Assembly: GCF_008042035.1 (NCBI RefSeq)
Contig: NZ_RDBL01000029.1
Span: 155,004 to 207,962 of the forward strand
Origin: Streptomyces sp. col6
GTDB taxonomy: Bacteria > Actinomycetota > Actinomycetes > Streptomycetales > Streptomycetaceae
Direction: 5' to 3'
Length of the DNA: 52,959 nt
Shown in pieces: positions 25,489 to 32,903 of this stretch. The notes below the pieces were generated by a model. The model did no database searches, was not told the origin of the DNA, and saw only the letters and a list, made by a program, of their open reading frames with translations. The position numbers were made by a program, and so were the translations under genes. The number at the start of each line of letters is the position of its first letter. The stretch's first letter is position 1.

Positions 25489-26787
25489 ATGAACGATTGG
25501 CCCGACGGCTGGACCGACGACAACCGCAGCGGTAACCGCTACGGGCAGGGCAGCGCGAGCGAGCGGCCCGAGAGCGCCCGCTCGATGCCACATGTCCAGC
25601 GCCGCCCGGCCCCGCCGCAGCAGCGCCCCGCGCCGCCCAGGCAGCGCCCGGTACCGCAGCAGCCGGCGGGCTACGACGACGGTTACCCGCAGTACGACAG
25701 CGGTTACAACACGGGCCAGGTGTACGGCGGCGGGAACGGCGGCCGCGGCGCGGGCCAGGGCGGCGGCCCCGGCGACGGCAACGACCGGGGCTACGTCCAG
25801 GGCCGCCCCGCGCCGAACTGGCGCCGCCGGATCAAGATCGGCGCGCTGGTCCTGGTCGTCGCGCTGCTCGGCGTCTCCGTGGGCACGTACTTCTGGGCCG
25901 ACTCCAAGCTGAACCGCGCCGTCGACCTGTCGAAGGTCATCGAGCGGCCGGAGGCGGGCAAGGGGACGAACTACCTGATCGTCGGGTCCGACAGCCGCGA
26001 GGGCATGACGTCCGAGGACAAGAAGCGGCTCCACACGGGTTCGGCCGACGGCAAGCGGACCGACTCGATGATGATCCTGCACACCGGCGACAACGGCCCG
26101 ACGCTGGTCTCGCTGCCGCGTGACTCCAACGTCGAGATCCCGTCGTTCGTCGGCTCCGAGTCCGGCAAGAAGTACCCGGGGACGGGCAAGACCACCAAGC
26201 TGAACGCCACGTACGCCACGGACGGACCGGAACTCCTCGTCCGTACCGTCGAGTTCAACACCGGCCTGCGCATCGACCACTACGTCGAGATCGGCTTCGG
26301 CGGCTTCGCCAAGATCGTGGACGCGATCGGCGGGGTGGAGCTGGACATCCCGAAGGCGTTCAAGGACAAGTACTCGGGCGCCGACTTCCAGGCCGGCAAG
26401 CAGACCCTGAACGGCCAGGAGGCCCTGGCCTTCGTCCGCACCCGCCACGCGTTCACCTCCGACCTGGACCGTACGAAGAACCAGCAGAAGTTCCTCGCGG
26501 CACTGGCGAGCCAGACGGCGACCTTCTCGACGATCATCAACCCGTTCAAGCTGTACCCGACGATGGGCGCCGGCCTGGACACGCTGATCGTCGACAAGGA
26601 CATGTCGCTGTGGTCGCTCGGCAAGATGTTCTTCGCGATGAAGGGTGTCACCGGCGGCGACGGCACGTCGATGAACATCCCGATCGCCGGCAACGTGGGC
26701 TCCAACCTCGCCTGGGACAAGGCGAAGGTGAAGCAACTGGTCGAGCAGCTGAAGAACGACGAGAAGGTCACGGTCACCGAGAACTGA
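25489..26787 (+). CDS. LCP family glycopolymer transferase 5
   Basis: 432 residues. About 110 disordered residues rich in Pro/Gln/Arg/Gly/Tyr are followed by a membrane helix (IGALVLVVALLGVSVGTYFW) and the LCP domain: YLIVGSDSREGMTS, RTDSMMILHTGDN, LVSLPRDSNVEIP, KLNATYATDGPE, LRIDHYVEIGFGGF, ALAFVRTRHAFTSDLDR, NQQKFLAALAS. All catalytic motifs are near consensus. There is no LytR_C domain and no Cys in the LCP domain, unlike LCP1-3. ATG 25489 follows CACACT by seven bases with no ribosome site, so it may be leaderless. The phosphatase gene starts 39 nt downstream. Confidence 0.92.
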   Translation: MNDWPDGWTDDNRSGNRYGQGSASERPESARSMPHVQRRPAPPQQRPAPPRQRPVPQQPAGYDDGYPQYDSGYNTGQVYGGGNGGRGAGQGGGPGDGNDRGYVQGRPAPNWRRRIKIGALVLVVALLGVSVGTYFWADSKLNRAVDLSKVIERPEAGKGTNYLIVGSDSREGMTSEDKKRLHTGSADGKRTDSMMILHTGDNGPTLVSLPRDSNVEIPSFVGSESGKKYPGTGKTTKLNATYATDGPELLVRTVEFNTGLRIDHYVEIGFGGFAKIVDAIGGVELDIPKAFKDKYSGADFQAGKQTLNGQEALAFVRTRHAFTSDLDRTKNQQKFLAALASQTATFSTIINPFKLYPTMGAGLDTLIVDKDMSLWSLGKMFFAMKGVTGGDGTSMNIPIAGNVGSNLAWDKAKVKQLVEQLKNDEKVTVTEN

Positions 26788-26826
26788 GGTCCCGGCCCGT
26801 TCTCCCGGCGTCGTCCCGGAGCCGCC

Positions 26827-27369
26827 ATGCCCGTAAGGATCGTGTACGAGTCGCACGCCACAACCACCGACAACGAGGCGGGCATCGCCACCGGTTGGCT
26901 GCCGGGGCGGCTCTCGCCGACCGGACGCCGCCAGGCCGCCGAGCTCGGCGACCGGCGGCGCGGCACAGGGCTCGACGCCGTCTACACCTCGGACCTGGCG
27001 CGTGCCGTGGAGACGGCCCGCATCGCGTTCGCGGGTGCCGCGACTCCCGTCCACCGCCAGGACGCGCGGCTGCGTGAATGCGACTACGGGGAGCTGAACG
27101 GCGCCCCGACCGCCGTCCTGCATCCGCTGCGCACGCGCCACATCGACCGCCCGTGGCCCGGCGGCGGCCAGAGCTACCGGGACGTGGCCGAGGCGACGGC
27201 GGCGTTCCTGCGGGACCTGGCGGCCGAGTGGGACGGGGGCCGGATCCTCCTGATCGCCCACTCGGCGAACCGCTGGTCCCTGGACTGCCTGCTCGCGGGC
27301 GCCCGCCTGGAGAGCGTCGTCGCGGACCCGCCGCCCTGGCAGCCGGGCACGTTCTACACCCTGCCCTGA
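26827..27369 (+). CDS. histidine phosphatase family protein
   Basis: 180-residue member of the phosphoglycerate-mutase-like phosphatase superfamily. The phospho-accepting His is H10, but the canonical RHG is SHA here (IVYESHATTTDNEAG). Other elements are kept: YTSDLARAVETA (phosphate-binding Arg), LRECDYGELNG and the second His in LLIAHSANRWSLDCLL. Substrate unknown. It follows LCP5 by 39 nt and is probably in its operon. Its 3' end overlaps the convergent methyltransferase gene by 16 bp. Confidence 0.87.
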   Translation: MPVRIVYESHATTTDNEAGIATGWLPGRLSPTGRRQAAELGDRRRGTGLDAVYTSDLARAVETARIAFAGAATPVHRQDARLRECDYGELNGAPTAVLHPLRTRHIDRPWPGGGQSYRDVAEATAAFLRDLAAEWDGGRILLIAHSANRWSLDCLLAGARLESVVADPPPWQPGTFYTLP

Positions 27370-28160
27370 GCCAGCACCGCCGCAAGCGGCAGGGTCAGCA
27401 GCCCGTCGTCGGCGAGGAATTCGCGGCACAGCACGTCGTACTCCCGCTTGGCCGCCGCCACGCCCTCCGGCCCGGCGCTGGTGATCAGACTGCCGACCGC
27501 ACCGAGCCCCGCCGCAGGGCCCGCCCACCACTCTTCAGGGTCCGTCCGGTAGTCCCAGGCGTGTGTGTCGCCCTGTACGTGTGTGAGCCCGGCGGTCGTG
27601 AGCAGCGTGGCGAGGCCGTCCGGAGTGCGCGCGAAGTTGCGTTCCTCGTCGACCGTGGCCAGCCAGTCGGGCCGGGTGAGCCCGGCGGCCTGGGCGGCGC
27701 GCCAGACCAGCGCCTGGCCCGGGGTGCCGGGCACCTCCCAGACGGTGACGGCGATCCGGCCGCCGGGACGAGTGACCCGGTGCATCTCGACGAGCGCCTC
27801 CAGCGGGCGGCCGACGTGGTTGAGCACGAAGTTGCCCACGACCGCGTCGAACTCCGCGTCGGGGAACGGCAGCTGGGGCAGCGTCCCGGTGCGCACCTCG
27901 GCCCCGGGCGCGGCCCGCCGGGTGGCCGCGACCATGCCGGGCTCGGCGTCCACGGCCCGGACGGCGGCGCCCCGCGCGAGGGCGGCGGCGGTCACGTTGC
28001 CGGTGCCGCACCCCACGTCGAGCAGGCGCGTACCCGCCCCGACGCCGGCGGCGTCCAGCACGGCGGGCACGGTGCTGGCGCAGAACCGGGCGGCGGTGCG
28101 GGCATAGCTCTCGGCCTGCCCGTCCCACATCCGCCGCTCCATCACATCGAACGCGGTCAT
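27354..28160 (-). CDS. class I SAM-dependent methyltransferase
   Basis: 268 residues from ATG 28160 (GGAGGAGA seven bases upstream). Rossmann methyltransferase with motif I RLLDVGCGTGNVTAAAL, acidic residue in VRAVDAEPGMV, and FDAVVGNFVLNHVGRP / VTRPGGRIAVTVWEV. It belongs to the UbiE/Methyltransf_11-like group; the substrate cannot be read from sequence. The ATG lies inside the stop of the upstream gene (ATGA), so the two are translationally coupled. Confidence 0.9.
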   Translation of the reverse strand: MTAFDVMERRMWDGQAESYARTAARFCASTVPAVLDAAGVGAGTRLLDVGCGTGNVTAAALARGAAVRAVDAEPGMVAATRRAAPGAEVRTGTLPQLPFPDAEFDAVVGNFVLNHVGRPLEALVEMHRVTRPGGRIAVTVWEVPGTPGQALVWRAAQAAGLTRPDWLATVDEERNFARTPDGLATLLTTAGLTHVQGDTHAWDYRTDPEEWWAGPAAGLGAVGSLITSAGPEGVAAAKREYDVLCREFLADDGLLTLPLAAVLAQGRV

Positions 28161-28648
28161 ACGGTGTCTCCTCCGGTACGGCTGGTAGGTGTCTGCGGTT
28201 CCGCTTCGTTCAAGTCCTCGTGCAGGGCGCCGAGTACGCGCCCGGTGGGGTCGCCGCGGGCGGACAGTTCTCCGAGTGACCACCCGGGCAGCCGCCCCGC
28301 CACCTCGCCCGGCTCGTCGCTCCGGTCCGGGTCGTCGAGCCCCTGGAGCAGCGCGAAGGCAGTCTCCCGGGCGACCTCGCGGGCGATCTCCCCCAACTCC
28401 TCGGCGGTCAGCCCTAGCCGCACGGCCCGCTCGACCGCGCCACCCGCCGCCCCGTCTCTGCGGTAGGCGGCGACCCAGTCGGGCGCGGTGGTGCTCCAGG
28501 CGTCGATGTCCTGCCACACCGCGCGCAGCAAGCGGAACCGGGCGAGCTGCGGCAGCCCCTCCTCGGCCTCGGACTCGGCCCACCCCTCGGCGTCCTCGGC
28601 CCCCAGCGCGTCGAAGAGGCGGGCGAGCCGCGTCGTGTCCTCCCCCAT
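28157..28648 (-). CDS. hypothetical acidic helical protein
   Basis: 163 residues from ATG 28648 (GAGGGGAG upstream). I do not recognise a family. It is acidic, rich in Ala/Glu/Leu/Arg and predicted helical, with no membrane segment or Cys pair; a Trp-containing central part (AVWQDIDAWSTTAPDWVAAY) stands out. ATGA overlap with the methyltransferase suggests a partner or regulator of that enzyme, but this is inference. Confidence 0.75.
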   Translation of the reverse strand: MGEDTTRLARLFDALGAEDAEGWAESEAEEGLPQLARFRLLRAVWQDIDAWSTTAPDWVAAYRRDGAAGGAVERAVRLGLTAEELGEIAREVARETAFALLQGLDDPDRSDEPGEVAGRLPGWSLGELSARGDPTGRVLGALHEDLNEAEPQTPTSRTGGDTV

Positions 28649-28688
28649 CGGACTCCCCTCAGCCGCCGCGCGCACGTCGCGCGGGAGC

Positions 28689-28708
28689 GATGGCCGGTGC
28701 CGGCCATC
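28689..28708. promoter_or_regulatory. 20-bp palindrome in a divergent promoter region
   Basis: GATGGCCGG-TG-CCGGCCATC: perfect 9-bp arms in the 95-bp gap between the hypothetical gene (minus) and the NTF2-like gene (plus). It could be an operator controlling one or both directions. Confidence 0.5.
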
Positions 28709-28743
28709 GTGCCATTGTCGGACCTCCGTGGGAGGCTCCGGAG

Positions 28744-29121
28744 ATGGAACCGTCAAAGGTGATCAAGACGTTGTGGGCCCGGATCCAGGAGCGGGACTGG
28801 GCAGGTGTCGCCGAGCTGGTAGCGCAGGATGCCGTCGTCGAGTGGCCGGTCAGCCGCGAACGGATCATCGGCCGGGACAACTTCGTCGCGGTGAACCGCG
28901 AGTATCCGGAGGGCTGGTCGATCCGCGTGCTCAAGGTGGTGGCCGAGGGCAATGAGGTCGCCTCCGAGGTCGAGGTGCCGCACGAAGATCTGGGCCTCTT
29001 CCGCGCCGCGTCGTTCTGGACCGTCCGCGACGGGCAGGTCGTCCGTGGCACGGAGTACTGGACGAGCGTGGGAGCGGACCCGCTCCCGGAGTGGCGGGCC
29101 GGCTTCGTGGAACCGATGTAG
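28744..29121 (+). CDS. nuclear transport factor 2 / SnoaL-like domain protein
   Basis: 125 residues from ATG 28744 (GGGAGG eight bases upstream). Cone-shaped NTF2/SnoaL fold: TLWARIQERDWAGVAELVAQ, DAVVEWPVSRERIIGRDNFV and SFWTVRDGQVVRGTEYW. Such proteins act as small hydrolases, isomerases or ligand-binding domains; no specific substrate is visible. It precedes the DNA alkylation-repair gene by 40 nt, so co-transcription is likely. Confidence 0.88.
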   Translation: MEPSKVIKTLWARIQERDWAGVAELVAQDAVVEWPVSRERIIGRDNFVAVNREYPEGWSIRVLKVVAEGNEVASEVEVPHEDLGLFRAASFWTVRDGQVVRGTEYWTSVGADPLPEWRAGFVEPM

Positions 29122-29161
29122 TACCGCTGGCAGGAACAACCCGCACGAAAGGCGGCACCCC

Positions 29162-29833
29162 GTGTCCGAAGCAACCGTCGCCGACGTCATGGCCGAGCTG
29201 GCCGCGCTCGACGACCCCAAGGCGCGCGCCGTCAACGCGCGGCACGGGGACGATCATGGGGTCAACCTCACCAAGCTGCGCGCCCTCGCCAAGCGGCTGG
29301 GGAAGCGGCAGGAGCTGGCTGTCGGGCTGTGGGCGACGGACGACACCGCCGCGCGGCTGGTGGCGTTGCTCGTGTGCCGGCCGAAGGAGTACACGCGGGA
29401 GGAGCTGGACCGCATGCTGCGCGAGGCACGGGCGGTCAAGGCGCACGACTGGCTCGTGAACTACGTGGTGAAGAAGAGCCCGTACGCCGAGGAGCTGCGG
29501 GTGGCCTGGAGCGCGGACAGCGATCCCGTCGTCGCGAGTGCCGGGTGGGCGCTGACCGCCGACCGGGTCGCGAAGCGGCCCGACGGGCTGGACCTCGACG
29601 GGCTGCTCGATGTCATCGAGGCGGAGATGCGGGACGCCCCCGACCGCCTCCAGTGGGCGATGAACACCTGCCTCGCGCAGATCGGCATCGAGCACCCCGG
29701 ACACCGCGCCCGCGCGCTGGACATCGGCGAGCGGCTGGGCGTGCTCAAGGACTACCCGACGCCCCGGGGGTGCACGTCGCCGTACGCGCCGGTGTGGATC
29801 GGGGAGATGGTGCGGCGCAAGGGCGAGGCGTAG
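29162..29833 (+). CDS. DNA alkylation repair protein (AlkD-like HEAT repeats)
   Basis: 223 residues from GTG 29162 (AAAGG upstream). All-helical HEAT-repeat protein of the DNA alkylation repair family: ELAALDDPKARAVNARHG, NLTKLRALAKRLGKRQELAV, DWLVNYVVKKSPYAEELRVA, DRLQWAMNTCLAQIGIEHPG. AlkD members flip or excise N3/N7-alkylpurines without an HhH motif; this branch is often annotated only by fold. Its stop is 3 nt from the convergent kinase gene's stop. Confidence 0.82.
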   Translation: MSEATVADVMAELAALDDPKARAVNARHGDDHGVNLTKLRALAKRLGKRQELAVGLWATDDTAARLVALLVCRPKEYTREELDRMLREARAVKAHDWLVNYVVKKSPYAEELRVAWSADSDPVVASAGWALTADRVAKRPDGLDLDGLLDVIEAEMRDAPDRLQWAMNTCLAQIGIEHPGHRARALDIGERLGVLKDYPTPRGCTSPYAPVWIGEMVRRKGEA

Positions 29834-29836
29834 CCG

Positions 29837-31432
29837 CTAGACCGCGTCGCGCCAGACCGTCAGGTCACCCATGAGGAAGGCGAGCTCGGGCATCGCGGTC
29901 GACTTCGTCGCGATCACGAACAGCGCGATGTCCCCCGAGGAGTTCATCATGCAGATCTCGCTTCCGTTCGCCGAGGCCGCCAGCGGAAGGTTGTGGATCT
30001 TGCTGTGCGGGAGGAACAGCCGGCATTCGTCGAGCGTGGTGCCCGGCTTGTCGTACATGGGCATGAACACGCTTGTGTCGCTCTTCAGTTCGCAACCGAC
30101 CGACTCGCAGCCGAAGCGGATGTCGCCCGTGCGGCCGTCCAGCTTCTTACGCGGATCCGCAAGATTCAGCGAGTGCTTCGCGTCCACCGTGACCAGGGGG
30201 TACGGCTCGGCCTGCGGCTCCCGGGGCGAGGGCGACGTGCTCGGCGCGGTCCGCTCTTCGGCGACCTTGCCCGCCGCTGAGAAGCCCCCCGACTCCGGCG
30301 TGGCCTTCTGAGCCCCGCCGGACGGGGCGGCCGACATCGACGCGTCGGCGGTGGCCCGGTGCTCTCCCCCACCCATCGGCCCCATCGCCTGCCAGGCCAG
30401 GCCGAGGACCAGCAGCGCGCTCACCACGCCGACGCCCGACACCAGCGCGACGCGCCTCCTGCGCGCCCCGCGCACAACCGGTACGGGCGGAGGTCCGGCC
30501 CATGGGTTCGTCCGCACCGGAGTGGACTCGGGCACCGGGGCCGGGACCTCGGCCTCCGAGCCACCGATCTCGCGCCACACGGCGGGCGCCCCGTCCGCTT
30601 CGGCCTCCGCGCCCAGCCGCTGCCGGCACCACTCCACGATCTCCGCCGGGGCGGGCCTCTGGGCAGGGTCGGCGGCCAGGCAGCGGGCGAAGAGCGGACG
30701 CAAGGGCTCGGGCAGCAGGGTCAGGTCGGGCTCGGAGTGGATGATCCGGTACAGCACATAGACGCCCGGCCCGTCCCCGTAGAGCGGCTTGCCCAGCGCC
30801 GCGAAGGCCGCCGTCTGGGCCAGGGCGAAGACATCGCTCGCCGCCGTGGCCCCTTCCCCGGACGCCTGCTCGGGGGCCATGTACGCGGGGGTGCCGATCG
30901 GGTGCCCCGTCGTGGTGTACGAGGTTGCGTCGGCGGCCAGCGCGATGCCGAAGTCGATCACGCGCGGCCCGTCGGAGGCCAGCAGCACGTTGGACGGCTT
31001 CAGGTCCCGGTGGACGATGCCCTCGGCGTGGATGGCCTGGAGCGCCTCGGCCATCCCCACCATCAGCCACAACAGCGCGGAGACGGGCAGCGGGCCGCTC
31101 CGGGTCACGGCCTGGGTGAGCGAGGGCCCGGGTACGTACAGCGTGGCCAGCCAGGGCGTCGCGGCCTCGGCGTCGGCGTCGATCAGCTCGGCCGTGTAGG
31201 TGCCGCGCACCCGCCGGGCCGCCCGGACCTCCCGGCCGAACCGCCCCCTGAAGTCCGGGTCGTCCGCCAGCTCCGGCCGTACGACCTTGATCGCCACGGC
31301 CCGGCCGTCCTCGGTGTGCGAGAGGTAGACCCGGCCCATGCCCCCCGCGCCGAGCCGGGCGGCGAGCCGGTAGCCGGCCACCTCGGCCGGGTCGGTCGCC
31401 TGAAGCGGCTCGAAGACATTCGTCACGTCCAT
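29837..31432 (-). CDS. transmembrane Ser/Thr protein kinase
   Basis: 531 residues from ATG 31432 (GGGGAG seven bases upstream; TTG 31465 rejected). Complete Hanks-type kinase: glycine loop GAGGMGRVY (28-36), Lys49 in VAIKVV, HRDLKPSN (Asp143), DFGIA (160-164), TPAYMAPEQ. A Pro-rich juxtamembrane linker leads to one membrane helix (about 328-350). The ~180-residue ectodomain is not PASTA; it has at least four Cys (FGCESVGCEL, DECRLF, SEICMM), suggesting a disulfide-bonded sensor. Probably a wall- or envelope-sensing kinase; substrates unknown. Confidence 0.92.
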   Translation of the reverse strand: MDVTNVFEPLQATDPAEVAGYRLAARLGAGGMGRVYLSHTEDGRAVAIKVVRPELADDPDFRGRFGREVRAARRVRGTYTAELIDADAEAATPWLATLYVPGPSLTQAVTRSGPLPVSALLWLMVGMAEALQAIHAEGIVHRDLKPSNVLLASDGPRVIDFGIALAADATSYTTTGHPIGTPAYMAPEQASGEGATAASDVFALAQTAAFAALGKPLYGDGPGVYVLYRIIHSEPDLTLLPEPLRPLFARCLAADPAQRPAPAEIVEWCRQRLGAEAEADGAPAVWREIGGSEAEVPAPVPESTPVRTNPWAGPPPVPVVRGARRRRVALVSGVGVVSALLVLGLAWQAMGPMGGGEHRATADASMSAAPSGGAQKATPESGGFSAAGKVAEERTAPSTSPSPREPQAEPYPLVTVDAKHSLNLADPRKKLDGRTGDIRFGCESVGCELKSDTSVFMPMYDKPGTTLDECRLFLPHSKIHNLPLAASANGSEICMMNSSGDIALFVIATKSTAMPELAFLMGDLTVWRDAV

Positions 31433-31517
31433 CGGCCCGCTCCCCCACTGTGATGCACTGGCCAACGCCCGCAGCCTAGCAACGGCTTCACGCGGAGTTG
31501 ATCACCGCGCGCATGCG

Positions 31518-31547
31518 ACAGCCCCCGACATCACGGCCGGGGGCTGT
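31518..31547 (-). terminator. hairpin terminator of the acyl-CoA dehydrogenase gene
   Basis: ACAGCCCCCG, a 10-nt loop, CGGGGGCTGT: a perfect 10-bp stem located 23 nt beyond the dehydrogenase stop on the minus strand. Confidence 0.75.
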
Positions 31548-31570
31548 GCGGGCATACGGAAGACGTCCCG

Positions 31571-32737
31571 TTACGGCAGGTTCCGCGCCATCACGATGCG
31601 CTGGACCTGGTTCGTGCCCTCGTAGATCTGGGTGATCTTGGCGTCGCGCATCATGCGCTCCACCGGGTAGTCACGGGTGTAGCCGTAGCCGCCGAGGAGC
31701 TGGACCGCGTCCGTGGTGACCTCCATGGCGACGTCGGAGGCGAAGCACTTGGCGGCGGCGCCGAAGAACGTGAGGTCGGCGTCGACGCGCTCGGACTTGG
31801 CGGCGGCCGAGTACGTGAGCTGGCGGGCGGCCTCCAGCTTCATGGCCATGTCGGCGAGCATGAACTGGACGCCCTGGAAGTCCGCGATCGGCTTGCCGAA
31901 CTGCTTGCGCTCCTGGACGTAGCCCTTGGCGTAGTCCAGCGCGCCCTGGGCGACGCCGAGGGCCTGGGCCGCGATGGTGATGCGGGTGTGGTCCAGGGTC
32001 TTCATCGCCGTGGCGAAGCCGGTGCCCTCCTCGCCGATCATGCGGTCGGCGGGGATGCGGACGTTGTCGAAGTAGACCTCGCGGGTCGGGGAGCCCTTGA
32101 TGCCGAGCTTCTTCTCGGGGGCACCGAAGGAGACACCCTCGTCGGACTTCTCGACGACGAAGGCCGAGATGCCCTTGGAGCGCTTCTCCGGGTCGGTGAC
32201 GGCCATGACCGTGTAGTACTCGGAGACGCCCGCGTTGGTGATCCAGCGCTTCACGCCGTTGAGGACCCAGAAGTCGCCGTCGCGCACGGCGCGGGTCTTC
32301 ATGCCGGCGGCGTCGGAGCCCGCGTCCGGCTCGGAGAGGCAGTACGAGAACATGCCGTCGCCCTTGGCGAGCGGGCCCAGGTACTTCTTCTTCAGGGCCT
32401 CGGAGCCGGACAGGACGACCGGGAGCGAGCCGAGCTTGTTCACGGCCGGGATGAGGGAGGAGGAGACGCAGGCGCGGGCCACCTCCTCGATCACGATGAC
32501 CGTGGCGAGCGCGTCGGCGCCGGCGCCGCCGTACTCCTCCGGTACGTGGACCGCGTGCAGATCGGCGGCGGTGAGGGCGTCCAGCGCCTCCTGCGGGAAG
32601 CGGGCCTCCTCGTCGACCGCGGCCGCGAACGGGGCGATCTTCGCCTCGGCGAGCGCACGCACCGTCTCACGGAGCATCTCGTGCTCCTCGGCCGGACGGT
32701 ACAGGTCGAAATCGGTCGAACCCGCCAAGACGCTCAC
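31571..32737 (-). CDS. acyl-CoA dehydrogenase
   Basis: 388 residues, GTG start at 32737. FAD enzyme that desaturates acyl-CoA at alpha-beta in fatty-acid or branched-chain degradation, passing electrons to ETF. Signatures: CLSEPDAGSDAAGMKTRAV, the FAD/substrate segment WITNAGVSEYYTVMAV and the C-terminal QIYEGTNQVQRIVMARNL, in which E373 is at the catalytic-base position of the short-chain class. Length is normal. It is divergent from the UDP-glucose dehydrogenase gene across 166 bp carrying a TAAC/GTTA repeat. Confidence 0.95.
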   Translation of the reverse strand: MSVLAGSTDFDLYRPAEEHEMLRETVRALAEAKIAPFAAAVDEEARFPQEALDALTAADLHAVHVPEEYGGAGADALATVIVIEEVARACVSSSLIPAVNKLGSLPVVLSGSEALKKKYLGPLAKGDGMFSYCLSEPDAGSDAAGMKTRAVRDGDFWVLNGVKRWITNAGVSEYYTVMAVTDPEKRSKGISAFVVEKSDEGVSFGAPEKKLGIKGSPTREVYFDNVRIPADRMIGEEGTGFATAMKTLDHTRITIAAQALGVAQGALDYAKGYVQERKQFGKPIADFQGVQFMLADMAMKLEAARQLTYSAAAKSERVDADLTFFGAAAKCFASDVAMEVTTDAVQLLGGYGYTRDYPVERMMRDAKITQIYEGTNQVQRIVMARNLP

Positions 32738-32749
32738 TCCCCAGGGTGC

Positions 32750-32767
32750 TAACTACCGTTAAGTAAC
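32750..32767 (-). promoter_or_regulatory. candidate operator, overlapping TAAC/GTTA inverted repeats
   Basis: TAAC-TACC-GTTA-AG-TAAC: a perfect inverted repeat with a 4-bp spacer overlapping a second with a 2-bp spacer. It is AT-rich in GC-rich DNA and only 13 bp upstream of the acyl-CoA dehydrogenase start, so a repressor there would block transcription or initiation. A TetR-type fatty-acid regulator is plausible but not shown. Confidence 0.5.
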
Positions 32768-32903
32768 CCAATTTTAGGCGTTCGACCCGCCCCCGGCATA
32801 CGCGCTCGGGCCGTGAGCTGCGCGACAGCCGGAAATCGGAGGTTTCCCAGGCGGGACTATGCTCATTCACCGCACGACTGTCCGCATCTCACAGGAGCAC
32901 TTC

